The notes below the pieces were generated by a model. The model was not told the DNA's origin. It searched no databases and saw only the letters and a program-made list of their open reading frames with translations. A stretch of 14,732 nucleotides of DNA. It comes from Clostridiales bacterium (GTDB taxonomy: Bacteria > Bacillota > Clostridia > Oscillospirales > Acutalibacteraceae). This document shows, piece after piece, positions 6,529 to 14,426 of this stretch. The translations under genes were made by a program, and so were the position numbers. The stretch lies in the NCBI GenBank assembly GCA_012511005.1, contig JAAZGX010000056.1:1-14732 (forward strand). Reading direction: 5' to 3'. The number at the start of each line of letters is the position of its first letter. Within the stretch, counting starts at the first letter, position 1.

Positions 6529-7242
6529 TTAATACTTATAATGCATTATTTTGCGCACAAATAATAGTATTTGCCAAAAAAACAGTTGCTCAGAATAATA
6601 CCAAGTGCAGTATTCCACAGTATCACTGATAGGTACCTTGGGCTTGATTTTTGTAAGCCGGTGATAGTCTATATTGTTTTTATCAAAATATTCACCAATA
6701 CAGTTATTGAATTCCTCGTAGTTGTATGAAATTCTCCAACTGTCATTCGAGGAAATCCCTTTTATATATTGAGGCAGTGTTTTCCTGACAATGCCATCAA
6801 ATATCGAATAATCGTCCCGCTCATAAATTTCAACATTATGATATGTACAGTATTTTGAAGCGAACGAAAACAAATTTATTGCGCCTGTATTTTTCGCAAT
6901 TATATTTACGAGGGCCGGGTCACCTTTCGCAAGGCGTTCATCAAACCCGTCAATCTTCAAAATAAAATCTGCAAGATCATATAGATGTTCCTCCCACATT
7001 TTTTCTGCGTATTTACAGATAAAACCGAACACAACCTTCGTCGGAACCATTTTAACCCCATTATAACCTTCATATGTGCATGTATTCGAGCCGATAAAAA
7101 AGAGTTTTTCTACTACAACAGACGCTCCGCATTCGTCCCAAATTTCTCTTTTAAGAGCGTCTATCAAGTTTTCTCCTATTTTTACTCGACCCCGGGGGGC
7201 CCAGTCGCCTCTTTTACATAATATAAATACCGCTTCGTGCAA
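6529..7242 (-). CDS. NUDIX-like protein with second uncharacterised domain, apparently frame-damaged
   Basis: A 237-residue frame from a TTG start with no clear ribosome site. Near its start, WAPRGRVKIGEN leads into a NUDIX-box-like run, G-x5-E-x7-REIWDECGA, so one Glu of the usual REUxEE is Asp. The first NUDIX strand is missing from this frame. Residues from about 125 (INLFSFASKYCTYHN, then YSIFD) match a domain I recall as FATKYC-x-HNP...YPIYD in uncharacterised bacterial proteins. Both ends look shifted: an ATG frame at 7303 supplies a better N-terminus, and a T7 run near the end separates a better C-terminus. The likely original role is hydrolysis of a nucleotide derivative, linked to the unknown second domain. 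The glycosylase gene follows 88 bases downstream. Confidence 0.55.
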   Translation of the reverse strand: MHEAVFILCKRGDWAPRGRVKIGENLIDALKREIWDECGASVVVEKLFFIGSNTCTYEGYNGVKMVPTKVVFGFICKYAEKMWEEHLYDLADFILKIDGFDERLAKGDPALVNIIAKNTGAINLFSFASKYCTYHNVEIYERDDYSIFDGIVRKTLPQYIKGISSNDSWRISYNYEEFNNCIGEYFDKNNIDYHRLTKIKPKVPISDTVEYCTWYYSEQLFFWQILLFVRKIMHYKY

Positions 7243-7336
7243 GCTGACGGTAAATTTCCGTTTTTAACAGAAAAGATGATATAATATCCCCAATGGAAAG
7301 CATTCTTCGCGGCTCGGGCGATGCCGCTGTAGGGTT

Positions 7337-7365
7337 ATTATACCATTTAGCGTTTATGAAAACAA
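7337..7365 (-). promoter_or_regulatory. promoter for the NUDIX/UDG pair
   Basis: Minus strand: perfect TATAAT (7342 down to 7337) with an extended TGG directly before it, and TTGTTT (7365 down to 7360) 17 bases upstream. The start would be near 7330, about 27 bases before the ATG at 7303. That supports 7303, not the TTG at 7242, as the original start. Confidence 0.45.
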
Positions 7366-7452
7366 GGTGAAAAGGCGCTTTGTGGTTTCTATCAACTGTA
7401 ACTCATCAATTGTAATCCTAAAAACCAATTAAAACGGAACAGCTCCCCGCCG
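7366..7452. other. gap between divergent promoters of the NUDIX gene and alaS
   Basis: The non-coding region from 7304 to 7516 separates the minus-strand NUDIX gene from alaS. Apart from the two opposed promoters I see nothing recognisable in it. In particular there is no T-box consensus ahead of alaS, and no tRNA-like cloverleaf. Confidence 0.5.
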
Positions 7453-7481
7453 TTGACTTTTAGGCTTTTCTGTTGTATAAT
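7453..7481 (+). promoter_or_regulatory. promoter of the alaS operon
   Basis: TTGACT (7453-7458), exactly 17 bases, then a perfect TATAAT (7476-7481). Transcription would begin near 7488, about 29 bases before the alaS ATG, so no leader riboswitch or T-box can fit. It probably drives the whole alaS-hit-comEC-holA run. Confidence 0.75.
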
Positions 7482-7516
7482 TTTCTATATTTTCATTATG
7501 TTGGGATTGATATATT

Positions 7517-10159
7517 ATGGAGTGGACAGGGCTTAATGAGCTGCGTGAATCTTTTCTGTCTTTTTTCGAAAGTAAAGGGCATTTAAGGCTTAAAAGCGCC
7601 TCTCTTGTACCGCTTGACGATAAAAGCCTTTTGCTTATAAATGCCGGTATGGCGCCTTTGAAAAAGTATTTTACGGGGGAAGCCGTCCCGCCTAACGGCA
7701 GGTGTGTTTCGTGCCAAAAATGCGTACGCACTCCCGATATTGAGCGAGTGGGTAAAACATCCCGCCATGGCACATATTTTGAAATGCTCGGCAACTTTTC
7801 TTTCGGTGATTATTTTAAGGAAGAGGCAATAGCCTGGGCGTGGGAATACCTTACAGAGGTGCTTAAAATCCCGAAGGACAATCTTTATATCAGCGTGTTT
7901 TATGAAGATGATGAAGCGTATGATATTTGGACTAAAAGCATTGGTATAGAGGAGTCTCATGTAGTAAGGCTCGGCAGAGAGGATAATTTTTGGGAGCATG
8001 GGGCAGGTCCGTGCGGTCCGTCTACTGAGATATATGTTGATAGGGGAAAAGAAAACGGTTGCGGCTCACCTGATTGTGCAGTCGGCTGTGATTGTGACAG
8101 ATTTGTTGAGGTTTGGAACCTTGTCTTTACTCAATTTGAGAATGACGGAAACAACAATTATACCCGCCTTAAAAACCCGAATATAGATACGGGAATGGGG
8201 CTTGAAAGGCTTGCCGCCGTTATGCAGGAGGCAGGCAATCTCTTTGAGGTTGACACGATACAAAATATTATGAACCATATTTGCCTAATAGCAGGGGTAA
8301 AATACCGCGAAGATGAAAAAACAGATGTTTCTTTAAGAATTATTACGGACCATATAAGAAGCACCGTATTTATGATTGCTGACGGTGTTATTCCCACAAA
8401 TGTAGGCAGAGGCTATGTTCTTCGCCGTCTTTTAAGGCGCGCCGCGCGGCACGGCAGGCTCTTAAATATTGAAAAACCTTTTTTATCAGAGCTTGTAAGT
8501 ACGGTTATAAAAGAGAACAGAAAAGCATATCCGGAGCTTGCAAAAAAAGAGGAATATATCATAAAAGTTATATCAATGGAGGAAGAGAGCTTTTCAAAAA
8601 CGATTGACTCGGGGCTTTCTCTCCTTTCTGATATGATTAAAAATACAAAAGGCTCAACTCTTTCAGGCAAAGACGCTTTTAAGCTGCAAGATACTTACGG
8701 CTTCCCGCTTGACCTTACGAAAGAAATACTTGAAGAGCATAATATGACAGTGGAGCAAAAAGAATTTGAAGTTCTTTTAGAGAATGCTAAAAATGTGGCA
8801 AGAGCGGCGCGAAAGGATGCCGGCGCTGACGCTTGGCTCGATTCGTCAATTGCCGTTAAAGATATAAAGCCGACTGAATTTGTGGGTTATACAGAAACAA
8901 AATCAAAAGGAGAAATCCTTGCGGTTATTACGAGTGGTGAGCTTGTGGGAAAACTAAGCGTTGGCGATACGGGAACTCTCGTGACGGATATAACCCCATT
9001 TTATGCAGAAAGCGGAGGTCAAATAGGTGACACGGGTACAATAACTGCAAATGATACGATTTTTGAAGTTAATTCTGTTACTGCTACTGCACAAGGCGTG
9101 TATCTTCATAACGGTACCGTTGTATCGGGCGGCACACTTTCTATGGGGGAAACTGTAAACTGTGAAATAAATATTGAAAAAAGGCTTGCTACAAAGAGAA
9201 ATCATACAGCGGCGCACTTATTACATTCGGCGCTTCGTAAAACCCTCGGCGTTCATGTGGCGCAGGCAGGCTCTTTCGTATCACCTGAGGTTGTTCGTTT
9301 TGACTTTTCACATTTTTCGGCGCTTACGGCAGATGAAATTATAACAGTTGAAAATCTTGTAAATGAAATTGTTTTATCCTCATTACCCGTAAGCGTAACT
9401 GAAATGGATATAAAGGAAGCGGAAAAGCAAGGTGCTATAGCCTTGTTTAACGAAAAGTACGGACATACTGTAAGGGTAGTTAAATGCGGTGACTTCTCAA
9501 CGGAATTATGCGGCGGAACACACGCCGAAAACACAGGCAATATCGGGCTGTTTAAGATTATTTCAGAGTCGTCTGTTGCGGCGGGAGTAAGAAGAATAGA
9601 GGGTATTACGGGGCTAAATTCACTTCTGTATTTAAGAAATAGAGAAAGTCTTATATATAAAACAGCGGCAGCGCTGAAAACCGGTAATATTGATGATATT
9701 TCCGACAAGGCGGCGTCACTTTTTCTTGAGCTGAAGGCGGCACAAAAAGAGGCTGACACGCTCAAAAGTGAAATAGCAAAAGCAAAATCCGCTCATTTAC
9801 TTTCGTCATATAAACAAGTCGGGGATATTAAGCTTTTTGTCGCTGATATGGGCGAGGCGACAGCTAATGATGTCCGCAGAGCGTGTGACGGTGCAAAGGA
9901 AAAGGGCGGTAACGCCGTTGCTGTAATAGGCGCAAGGCAAAGTGAAAAAGGCACCGTTTCAATTGCGTGTATGTGTGCGCCTGACGCTGTTAAAAAAGGA
10001 GCGCACGCAGGAAATATCGTGCGTGAGGTAGCGAAAATTGCGGGCGGCTCCGGCGGCGGCAAAGCCGAAAGTGCGATGGCAGGCGGTAAAGATGCCGCAA
10101 AATTAGAGGAGGCGCTGAATTCCGCTGAAAGAATACTTGCTGACTTAATAGGAGGTTGA
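7517..10159 (+). CDS. alaS: alanine--tRNA ligase
   Basis: An 880-residue class II synthetase that charges tRNA-Ala; the length is standard for full AlaRS. The N-terminus WTGLNELRESFLSFFESKGH is characteristic. The catalytic domain shows CVRTPDIERVG and GTYFEMLGNFSFGDYFK (motif 2 region) and DTGMGLERL (about 224-232, motif 3). The editing domain carries the zinc site HTAAH (His563, His567) and CGGTH (Cys665, His669), needed to clear Ser- and Gly-tRNA-Ala. The C-terminal DHHA1/C-Ala domain has the glycine-rich GGSGGGKAESAMAGG (about 843-857). The site before the ATG is modest (GGGA, 10 bases). The gene ends in TGA 3 bases before the HIT gene. No damage is seen. Confidence 0.98.
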   Translation: MEWTGLNELRESFLSFFESKGHLRLKSASLVPLDDKSLLLINAGMAPLKKYFTGEAVPPNGRCVSCQKCVRTPDIERVGKTSRHGTYFEMLGNFSFGDYFKEEAIAWAWEYLTEVLKIPKDNLYISVFYEDDEAYDIWTKSIGIEESHVVRLGREDNFWEHGAGPCGPSTEIYVDRGKENGCGSPDCAVGCDCDRFVEVWNLVFTQFENDGNNNYTRLKNPNIDTGMGLERLAAVMQEAGNLFEVDTIQNIMNHICLIAGVKYREDEKTDVSLRIITDHIRSTVFMIADGVIPTNVGRGYVLRRLLRRAARHGRLLNIEKPFLSELVSTVIKENRKAYPELAKKEEYIIKVISMEEESFSKTIDSGLSLLSDMIKNTKGSTLSGKDAFKLQDTYGFPLDLTKEILEEHNMTVEQKEFEVLLENAKNVARAARKDAGADAWLDSSIAVKDIKPTEFVGYTETKSKGEILAVITSGELVGKLSVGDTGTLVTDITPFYAESGGQIGDTGTITANDTIFEVNSVTATAQGVYLHNGTVVSGGTLSMGETVNCEINIEKRLATKRNHTAAHLLHSALRKTLGVHVAQAGSFVSPEVVRFDFSHFSALTADEIITVENLVNEIVLSSLPVSVTEMDIKEAEKQGAIALFNEKYGHTVRVVKCGDFSTELCGGTHAENTGNIGLFKIISESSVAAGVRRIEGITGLNSLLYLRNRESLIYKTAAALKTGNIDDISDKAASLFLELKAAQKEADTLKSEIAKAKSAHLLSSYKQVGDIKLFVADMGEATANDVRRACDGAKEKGGNAVAVIGARQSEKGTVSIACMCAPDAVKKGAHAGNIVREVAKIAGGSGGGKAESAMAGGKDAAKLEEALNSAERILADLIGG

Positions 10160-10162
10160 GTT

Positions 10163-10501
10163 ATGGATTGTATATTTTGTAAAATCATAAACAACGAAAT
10201 TCCCTCAAAAAAAGTTTATGAGGACGATACGGTGCTTGGCTTTCACGATATAGAGCCAACGGCGCCCGTTCATATTCTTCTTATCCCTAAAGAGCATATT
10301 AATTCCGCTGCAGAAATAAATGAGGATAACAGCTCTGTTATTTCTCATATTTTTGAGGTTGCCGCCAAACTTTCAAAGGAGTTTTCTGTTTCTGACGGGT
10401 TTAGGATAGTTACGAATTGCGGGGACAAGGCGGGTCAAAGCGTAAAGCATCTGCATTTTCACCTTTTAGGAGGGCGCGAGTTTACTTGGCCTGCAGGATA
10501 G
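10163..10501 (+). CDS. HIT (histidine triad) family nucleotide-binding protein
   Basis: A 112-residue cytosolic protein of the Hint branch of the HIT superfamily, purine nucleoside phosphoramidase/hydrolase-type enzymes. The N-terminus CIFCKIINNEIPSKKVYEDD and the HILLIPKEHI segment are typical. The triad is KHLHFHLLGG with His96, His98 and His100; His100 corresponds to the catalytic histidine in HxHxH. The two early cysteines (CIFC) are the partial zinc site common in Hint proteins. The ribosome site AGGAGG overlaps the 3' end of alaS, and the genes are 3 bases apart. A link between Hint enzymes and aminoacyl-AMP from synthetases is known in other organisms, which makes the pairing with alaS sensible but unproven here. 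Confidence 0.93.
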   Translation: MDCIFCKIINNEIPSKKVYEDDTVLGFHDIEPTAPVHILLIPKEHINSAAEINEDNSSVISHIFEVAAKLSKEFSVSDGFRIVTNCGDKAGQSVKHLHFHLLGGREFTWPAG

Positions 10502-10509
10502 AGTATAAT
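10481..10509 (+). promoter_or_regulatory. possible internal promoter for comEC
   Basis: TTTACT (10481-10486), 17 bases, then TATAAT (10504-10509) overlap the 3' end of the HIT gene. A start near 10516 would begin at the comEC ribosome site, an unusually short leader, so this may be chance. Confidence 0.3.
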
Positions 10510-10526
10510 TGACGCGGGGTGTTTTC

Positions 10527-12728
10527 TTGTCAAGACCGATGCTTATTTTCGGTTCCGTTTTCGCCGTGGTATGCTTTTGCTGCTCTCGGGCAGAGGTGTA
10601 TTCGGCGTACTTCGCATACGCATTTTGCGCCGTGTCAATAATTTCTTTAGTTATATATTTTGCTATTAAATCATTTCATAAAAAGCTTGAAATACCGCTT
10701 GTTGCAATCGCTGTATTGCTGTCAGCGGTAATTTTTCTTTTATTTTATAACTTCTCGTACAAGCCCGCCGTCTCTTTTGAAGGCGAAACGGCTTTTACAG
10801 GCAAGATTATTTCCCTGCCGCAAAAGCACAGTGACAGTTATACATATGAAATCAAAACGGAAAGCATTGGCGAAAAGTTCGTAAAATTAAAAATCATCTA
10901 TTCCTCAAAAGAGAAACTTTTTTGTGATATATATGACTGTATATCTGTAACTGACGCAAAAATATATGTACCGCGAAATCCCGATAAGAGCGAATCTGAA
11001 TTTTACAAGTCCCGCGGCATATATTTAAGGGCATATTCAACAGATGTTCCCGAAATACTGTTTTCATATGAAAGTACTACTTTTTATTATGTGTTAAAGC
11101 TAAGACAATCAATAATAAACACGGTGTTATGTAAAACTGAGGGTGACAGGGCAGGCATAATTATCGGTATGATTCTTGGTGATACGAGCTATATATCACA
11201 GCAGACTAAGCACTATTTTTCAAACAGCGGCGCGTCACATTTGCTTGCTGTATCGGGGCTGCATACCTCTCTTTGGATTTTTTTCTTTACCTCGTTTCTT
11301 ACGCTTTTCGGGTTTAGAGGCAAGCTTGTTAATATTCTTTCACTTATTTTTTTAGCCTTTCTCGTCGTATTAACGGGATTTAGCGCCTCTGTTATGAGGG
11401 CATCTTTAATGCTTACAATTATTCTTGTCGCCCCGTTTTTCAAAAGAAAGGGTGACAGGCTAAACTCTTTAGGCTTTGCACTTTTCATAATATTAGCCGC
11501 AAATCCGTTTGCCGTATTATCTGTTAGCTTGCAGTTGTCTGCCGCGGCGACGCTCGGCATCATTACAATAGGGGATTATTATTGCAATCGCTTTGCAAAA
11601 CTTATATCAAAGCTTCGATTACCGCTCGTTAAGCGTATGCTAAACTACGCGGCAGGAATAGTAATAATCACTGTTTGTGTGTTCGTTGCCACGCTTCCTA
11701 TAATGGTATCTGTTTTTGGCAGAATAACACTGATTGCTCCCATTACAAATTTACTCGTCGTCGGTATATCCTCGCTTATTATGATTTTCGGCGGTACCGG
11801 GGTACTTCTTTCTCATTCAAATGTTTTTATGCCTGTCTCAAGCCTTTGGTTTTATATTGCAGATATTCTTGCAAATGCCGTTCTTAAATGCACAGAAGCT
11901 TTAGGCTCTCTAACATTTTCCGCTTTGCCTGTCAATACAAATGTGTATTATATATGCGTTGTTTTTACTATTATTGCTGTTTGCATAGGCATTTTGTTGT
12001 TTCAAAAACGAAAGAGCCGTTTTTATATTGAAATAATATCCGTAGCCTGTGTTGTTATTTTTTTAATTACTAACAGTATATTTATGCTGCCTTTTAAGAT
12101 GAATATCAAAGGTACTGTTTTGGCGGTAAAAGGCTCACCCGTTATTGTGCTTCAAAGCGGCAGGCACTATGCGCTTATTGGCTGTCCTGAAGATTATTCT
12201 GATTATAACTATGTAATAAAACAGAGTTTACCTGATATTCCTTCAACAAAGCTTGATTTGTTTATTGTGCCATATGGCAAGCTTTACACTGATTGCTATA
12301 AGGAAATTCTTGAAACATATTCACCGAATAATGTTTTTATTGATTTTTACACTTATAAAGAAAATAAAGATATTATTGCAGACGAGGCAGAAGTCGGTAA
12401 AGAGATGAGATATTTACTTTGGAAAGAGATAGATATAAAATACATTAACACCGAACAGGCTAATTGTGTTATAATTAAATTTAACGGACAGACCGTTATG
12501 GTATCTCTATCTAAAGAAAATGATATGAGCTATATTGCGAAAACAATCACAACACCTAATGTTCTTGTGTGCTGTAACCATATGCCGAAAAATGCTTTCT
12601 GCACGGTATTTGATAGAATTATTATAACGAGCCCCTATCCTACTGTACATAAAACCCTATATAACAGGCAGCTTTATAAAACACCGCAAATTTGTCTTAC
12701 TGCCTTTGAGGGCAGCACCTTAATATAA
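10527..12728 (+). CDS. comEC: ComEC/Rec2-family competence membrane protein with degenerate C-terminal domain
   Basis: A DNA-uptake channel protein of the inner membrane, 733 residues. The frame is open from a TTG at 10509; I chose the TTG at 10527 (MSRPMLIFG...) because GGGG lies 7 bases before it. Two N-terminal membrane segments precede an OB-like DUF4131 region (about 85-165). The competence core then follows with SGASHLLAVSGLHTSLW (His238, His246) and many TM helices to about residue 525. The C-terminal part (about 530-733) sits where most ComEC proteins have a metallo-beta-lactamase domain. Here the expected HxHxDH strand reads LDLFIVPYGKLYTD (about 576-589), with no metal ligands. Nuclease activity is therefore unlikely. 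The downstream neighbour holA is a common partner in Bacillota. Confidence 0.9.
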   Translation: MSRPMLIFGSVFAVVCFCCSRAEVYSAYFAYAFCAVSIISLVIYFAIKSFHKKLEIPLVAIAVLLSAVIFLLFYNFSYKPAVSFEGETAFTGKIISLPQKHSDSYTYEIKTESIGEKFVKLKIIYSSKEKLFCDIYDCISVTDAKIYVPRNPDKSESEFYKSRGIYLRAYSTDVPEILFSYESTTFYYVLKLRQSIINTVLCKTEGDRAGIIIGMILGDTSYISQQTKHYFSNSGASHLLAVSGLHTSLWIFFFTSFLTLFGFRGKLVNILSLIFLAFLVVLTGFSASVMRASLMLTIILVAPFFKRKGDRLNSLGFALFIILAANPFAVLSVSLQLSAAATLGIITIGDYYCNRFAKLISKLRLPLVKRMLNYAAGIVIITVCVFVATLPIMVSVFGRITLIAPITNLLVVGISSLIMIFGGTGVLLSHSNVFMPVSSLWFYIADILANAVLKCTEALGSLTFSALPVNTNVYYICVVFTIIAVCIGILLFQKRKSRFYIEIISVACVVIFLITNSIFMLPFKMNIKGTVLAVKGSPVIVLQSGRHYALIGCPEDYSDYNYVIKQSLPDIPSTKLDLFIVPYGKLYTDCYKEILETYSPNNVFIDFYTYKENKDIIADEAEVGKEMRYLLWKEIDIKYINTEQANCVIIKFNGQTVMVSLSKENDMSYIAKTITTPNVLVCCNHMPKNAFCTVFDRIIITSPYPTVHKTLYNRQLYKTPQICLTAFEGSTLI

Positions 12729-12746
12729 ATAGACGGGAGAGAGAAA

Positions 12747-13823
12747 ATGGGCGAGCTTAATGAAAAAGGGCTTTTAAGTCAAATCCGAAATAAGGATTTT
12801 GACAGGCTTTATCTTTTATACGGAACAGACGATTACCTAAAAAAGCATTACGCCTCATTTATACCTCAAAAAACAATAGAGCGTGAATATGAAGCTTTTA
12901 ATTTGCACATTCTTGACGGTGCTGACGCTTCCTTTGAGGAAATAGCCGACTGTGTTAACGCGCTGCCTTTAATGGGGGGATACGCTTGCACAGTAATACA
13001 CGATATGAATTTTACAGCGCTTATTTCAGAAAGAAGCACTGATGATGAAGAAAAAAGGATAGACGAAAACAGCAAAAGATTTGAGGAGCTAATAGAAATA
13101 ATATCAGACATTCCCGAAAGCTCTATTGTAATATTCTGGCTTGATACAATAGAAGTCAATGAAAGAAACGGGAAATGGATAAAAATAATAAAAACTTTCT
13201 CAAAATATGGTTCTGCCGTAAAACTAAACAGCCGCTCTTTATCAGAGCTTGCAAAGCTATTATGTAAATCCGCCTCGCAAAGGGGTTGTACGCTTAACAA
13301 AGATGCCGCCTATTATATGATTAACATAGTAGGCGACGATATGGGCACTTTGCGAAACGAGCTTGACAAGCTTTGTCTTTACAAAAAAGGCGAAAATATA
13401 GTGAAAGAGGATATTGACGAATGTGTTATATTAAGCGCACAGGCGAAAATATTTAATCTTGCAAGTCTTATAATAACAGGAAAAGCAGACGAAGCATTCA
13501 GCGACTTGGACTTATTAATAAAACAAAAAGAAGAGCCTGCTAAAATTCTTGCTATTGTTTCCGGCGCATATGTGGATATGTATCGCGTAAAAGCCGCAAT
13601 ACAAAGCGGACTTAATATTTCTGATGTGGCAACATGCTTTAAGGTACCTAAAAACAAATTGTTCACACTTGAAAATGCCGCGTCATTATCAAGAAAATAC
13701 AGCTTAGAGCAGATTTCAAACGCAATAGATTTATTTTACGAGGCAGATACACGCCTAAAAAGCACGCGGACAGATGGCAAGGTGCTTTTAGAATACTTAA
13801 TATTGGATTTACTAAGGATATAA
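12747..13823 (+). CDS. holA: DNA polymerase III subunit delta
   Basis: The delta subunit of the clamp loader, which opens the beta sliding clamp during replication; 358 residues, normal for the family. The N-terminal AAA+-like fold begins with LYLLYGTDDYLKKHY (21-35), a delta signature in which the P-loop is degenerate as expected. The lid region has VGDDMGTLRNELDKLCLYK (about 195-213), the most conserved delta motif. The C-terminal collar helices follow from about 230 (AKIFNLASLIITGKADEAF). GGGAGAG sits a few bases before the ATG, 18 bases after comEC. The comEC-holA order is common in Bacillota. The gene ends in TAA, and the next ATG follows 3 bases later. Confidence 0.93.
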   Translation: MGELNEKGLLSQIRNKDFDRLYLLYGTDDYLKKHYASFIPQKTIEREYEAFNLHILDGADASFEEIADCVNALPLMGGYACTVIHDMNFTALISERSTDDEEKRIDENSKRFEELIEIISDIPESSIVIFWLDTIEVNERNGKWIKIIKTFSKYGSAVKLNSRSLSELAKLLCKSASQRGCTLNKDAAYYMINIVGDDMGTLRNELDKLCLYKKGENIVKEDIDECVILSAQAKIFNLASLIITGKADEAFSDLDLLIKQKEEPAKILAIVSGAYVDMYRVKAAIQSGLNISDVATCFKVPKNKLFTLENAASLSRKYSLEQISNAIDLFYEADTRLKSTRTDGKVLLEYLILDLLRI

Positions 13824-13826
13824 TTT

Positions 13827-14426
13827 ATGATTAAAACAGATAGAGTTGTAATTGTTGAGGGGAAGTATGATAAAATAAGGCTTTCCTCAGTAATAGATGC
13901 GGTAGTAATAGAAACAGACGGCTTCGGCATATTTAATGACAGGGAAAAACAGCAAATGATAAGGACATTGGCAGAAAAAAGGGGACTGCTTATCCTTACA
14001 GACAGTGATGCGGCGGGGTTTAAGATACGCTCATATATAGGCGGCATTGTCCCTCCAGAAACCGTAAAGCATGCCTATATTCCTGACATTTTAGGTAAAG
14101 AGAAGCGTAAAAGTTCTCCCTCGAAGGAAGGGAAAATAGGCGTTGAGGGAACACCCCAAACCGTTCTTATAACGGCGCTTAGGCAAGCGGGCATATTTTA
14201 TGAGGAAACGGAAGCTGTTGAGCGCAAAATCACAAAAACAGATTTTTATGAGGACGGCATAAGCGGCAAATCACATAGTAAAAATATGCGACTTGCCCTT
14301 ACTAAAAAACTTGGGTTGCCGTCACGCCTTTCAGCTAACGCACTGCTGCAGATAATAAACGCATTTATGACCTTTGATGAATATAAAAACACAGTTGAGG
14401 AAATAAAAAATGCTGAAAAAGAATGA
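13827..14426 (+). CDS. rnmV: toprim-DUF4093 protein, RNase M5-like
   Basis: A 199-residue protein resembling ribonuclease M5, which matures 5S rRNA in Bacillota. The toprim domain shows the catalytic Glu in VIVEGKYDK (Glu11) and the DxD pair in LTDSDAAGFKIR (Asp59, Asp61). IETDGFG and KHAYIP also fit RNase M5, as does KIGVEGTP (equivalent to the GVEHAS segment). Residues from about 128 fit the C-terminal DUF4093 domain (KTDFYEDGISG, LTKKLGLPSRLSANALLQIIN). AAGGA lies inside the end of holA, 8 bases before the ATG. A divergent toprim protein with another RNA target cannot be excluded. The usual rpsT after holA is not here. The last 17 bases overlap the next gene. Confidence 0.8.
   Translation: MIKTDRVVIVEGKYDKIRLSSVIDAVVIETDGFGIFNDREKQQMIRTLAEKRGLLILTDSDAAGFKIRSYIGGIVPPETVKHAYIPDILGKEKRKSSPSKEGKIGVEGTPQTVLITALRQAGIFYEETEAVERKITKTDFYEDGISGKSHSKNMRLALTKKLGLPSRLSANALLQIINAFMTFDEYKNTVEEIKNAEKE

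Noticed and set aside
7482..7516. T-box or riboswitch leader before alaS
   Set aside because: A consensus promoter places the start about 29 bases before the ATG, and no T-box consensus or specifier structure is present.
9253..9765. 170-codon minus-strand frame inside alaS
   Set aside because: It lies fully within the AlaRS editing and C-terminal region, including the CGGTH codons, and looks like a low-complexity shadow.
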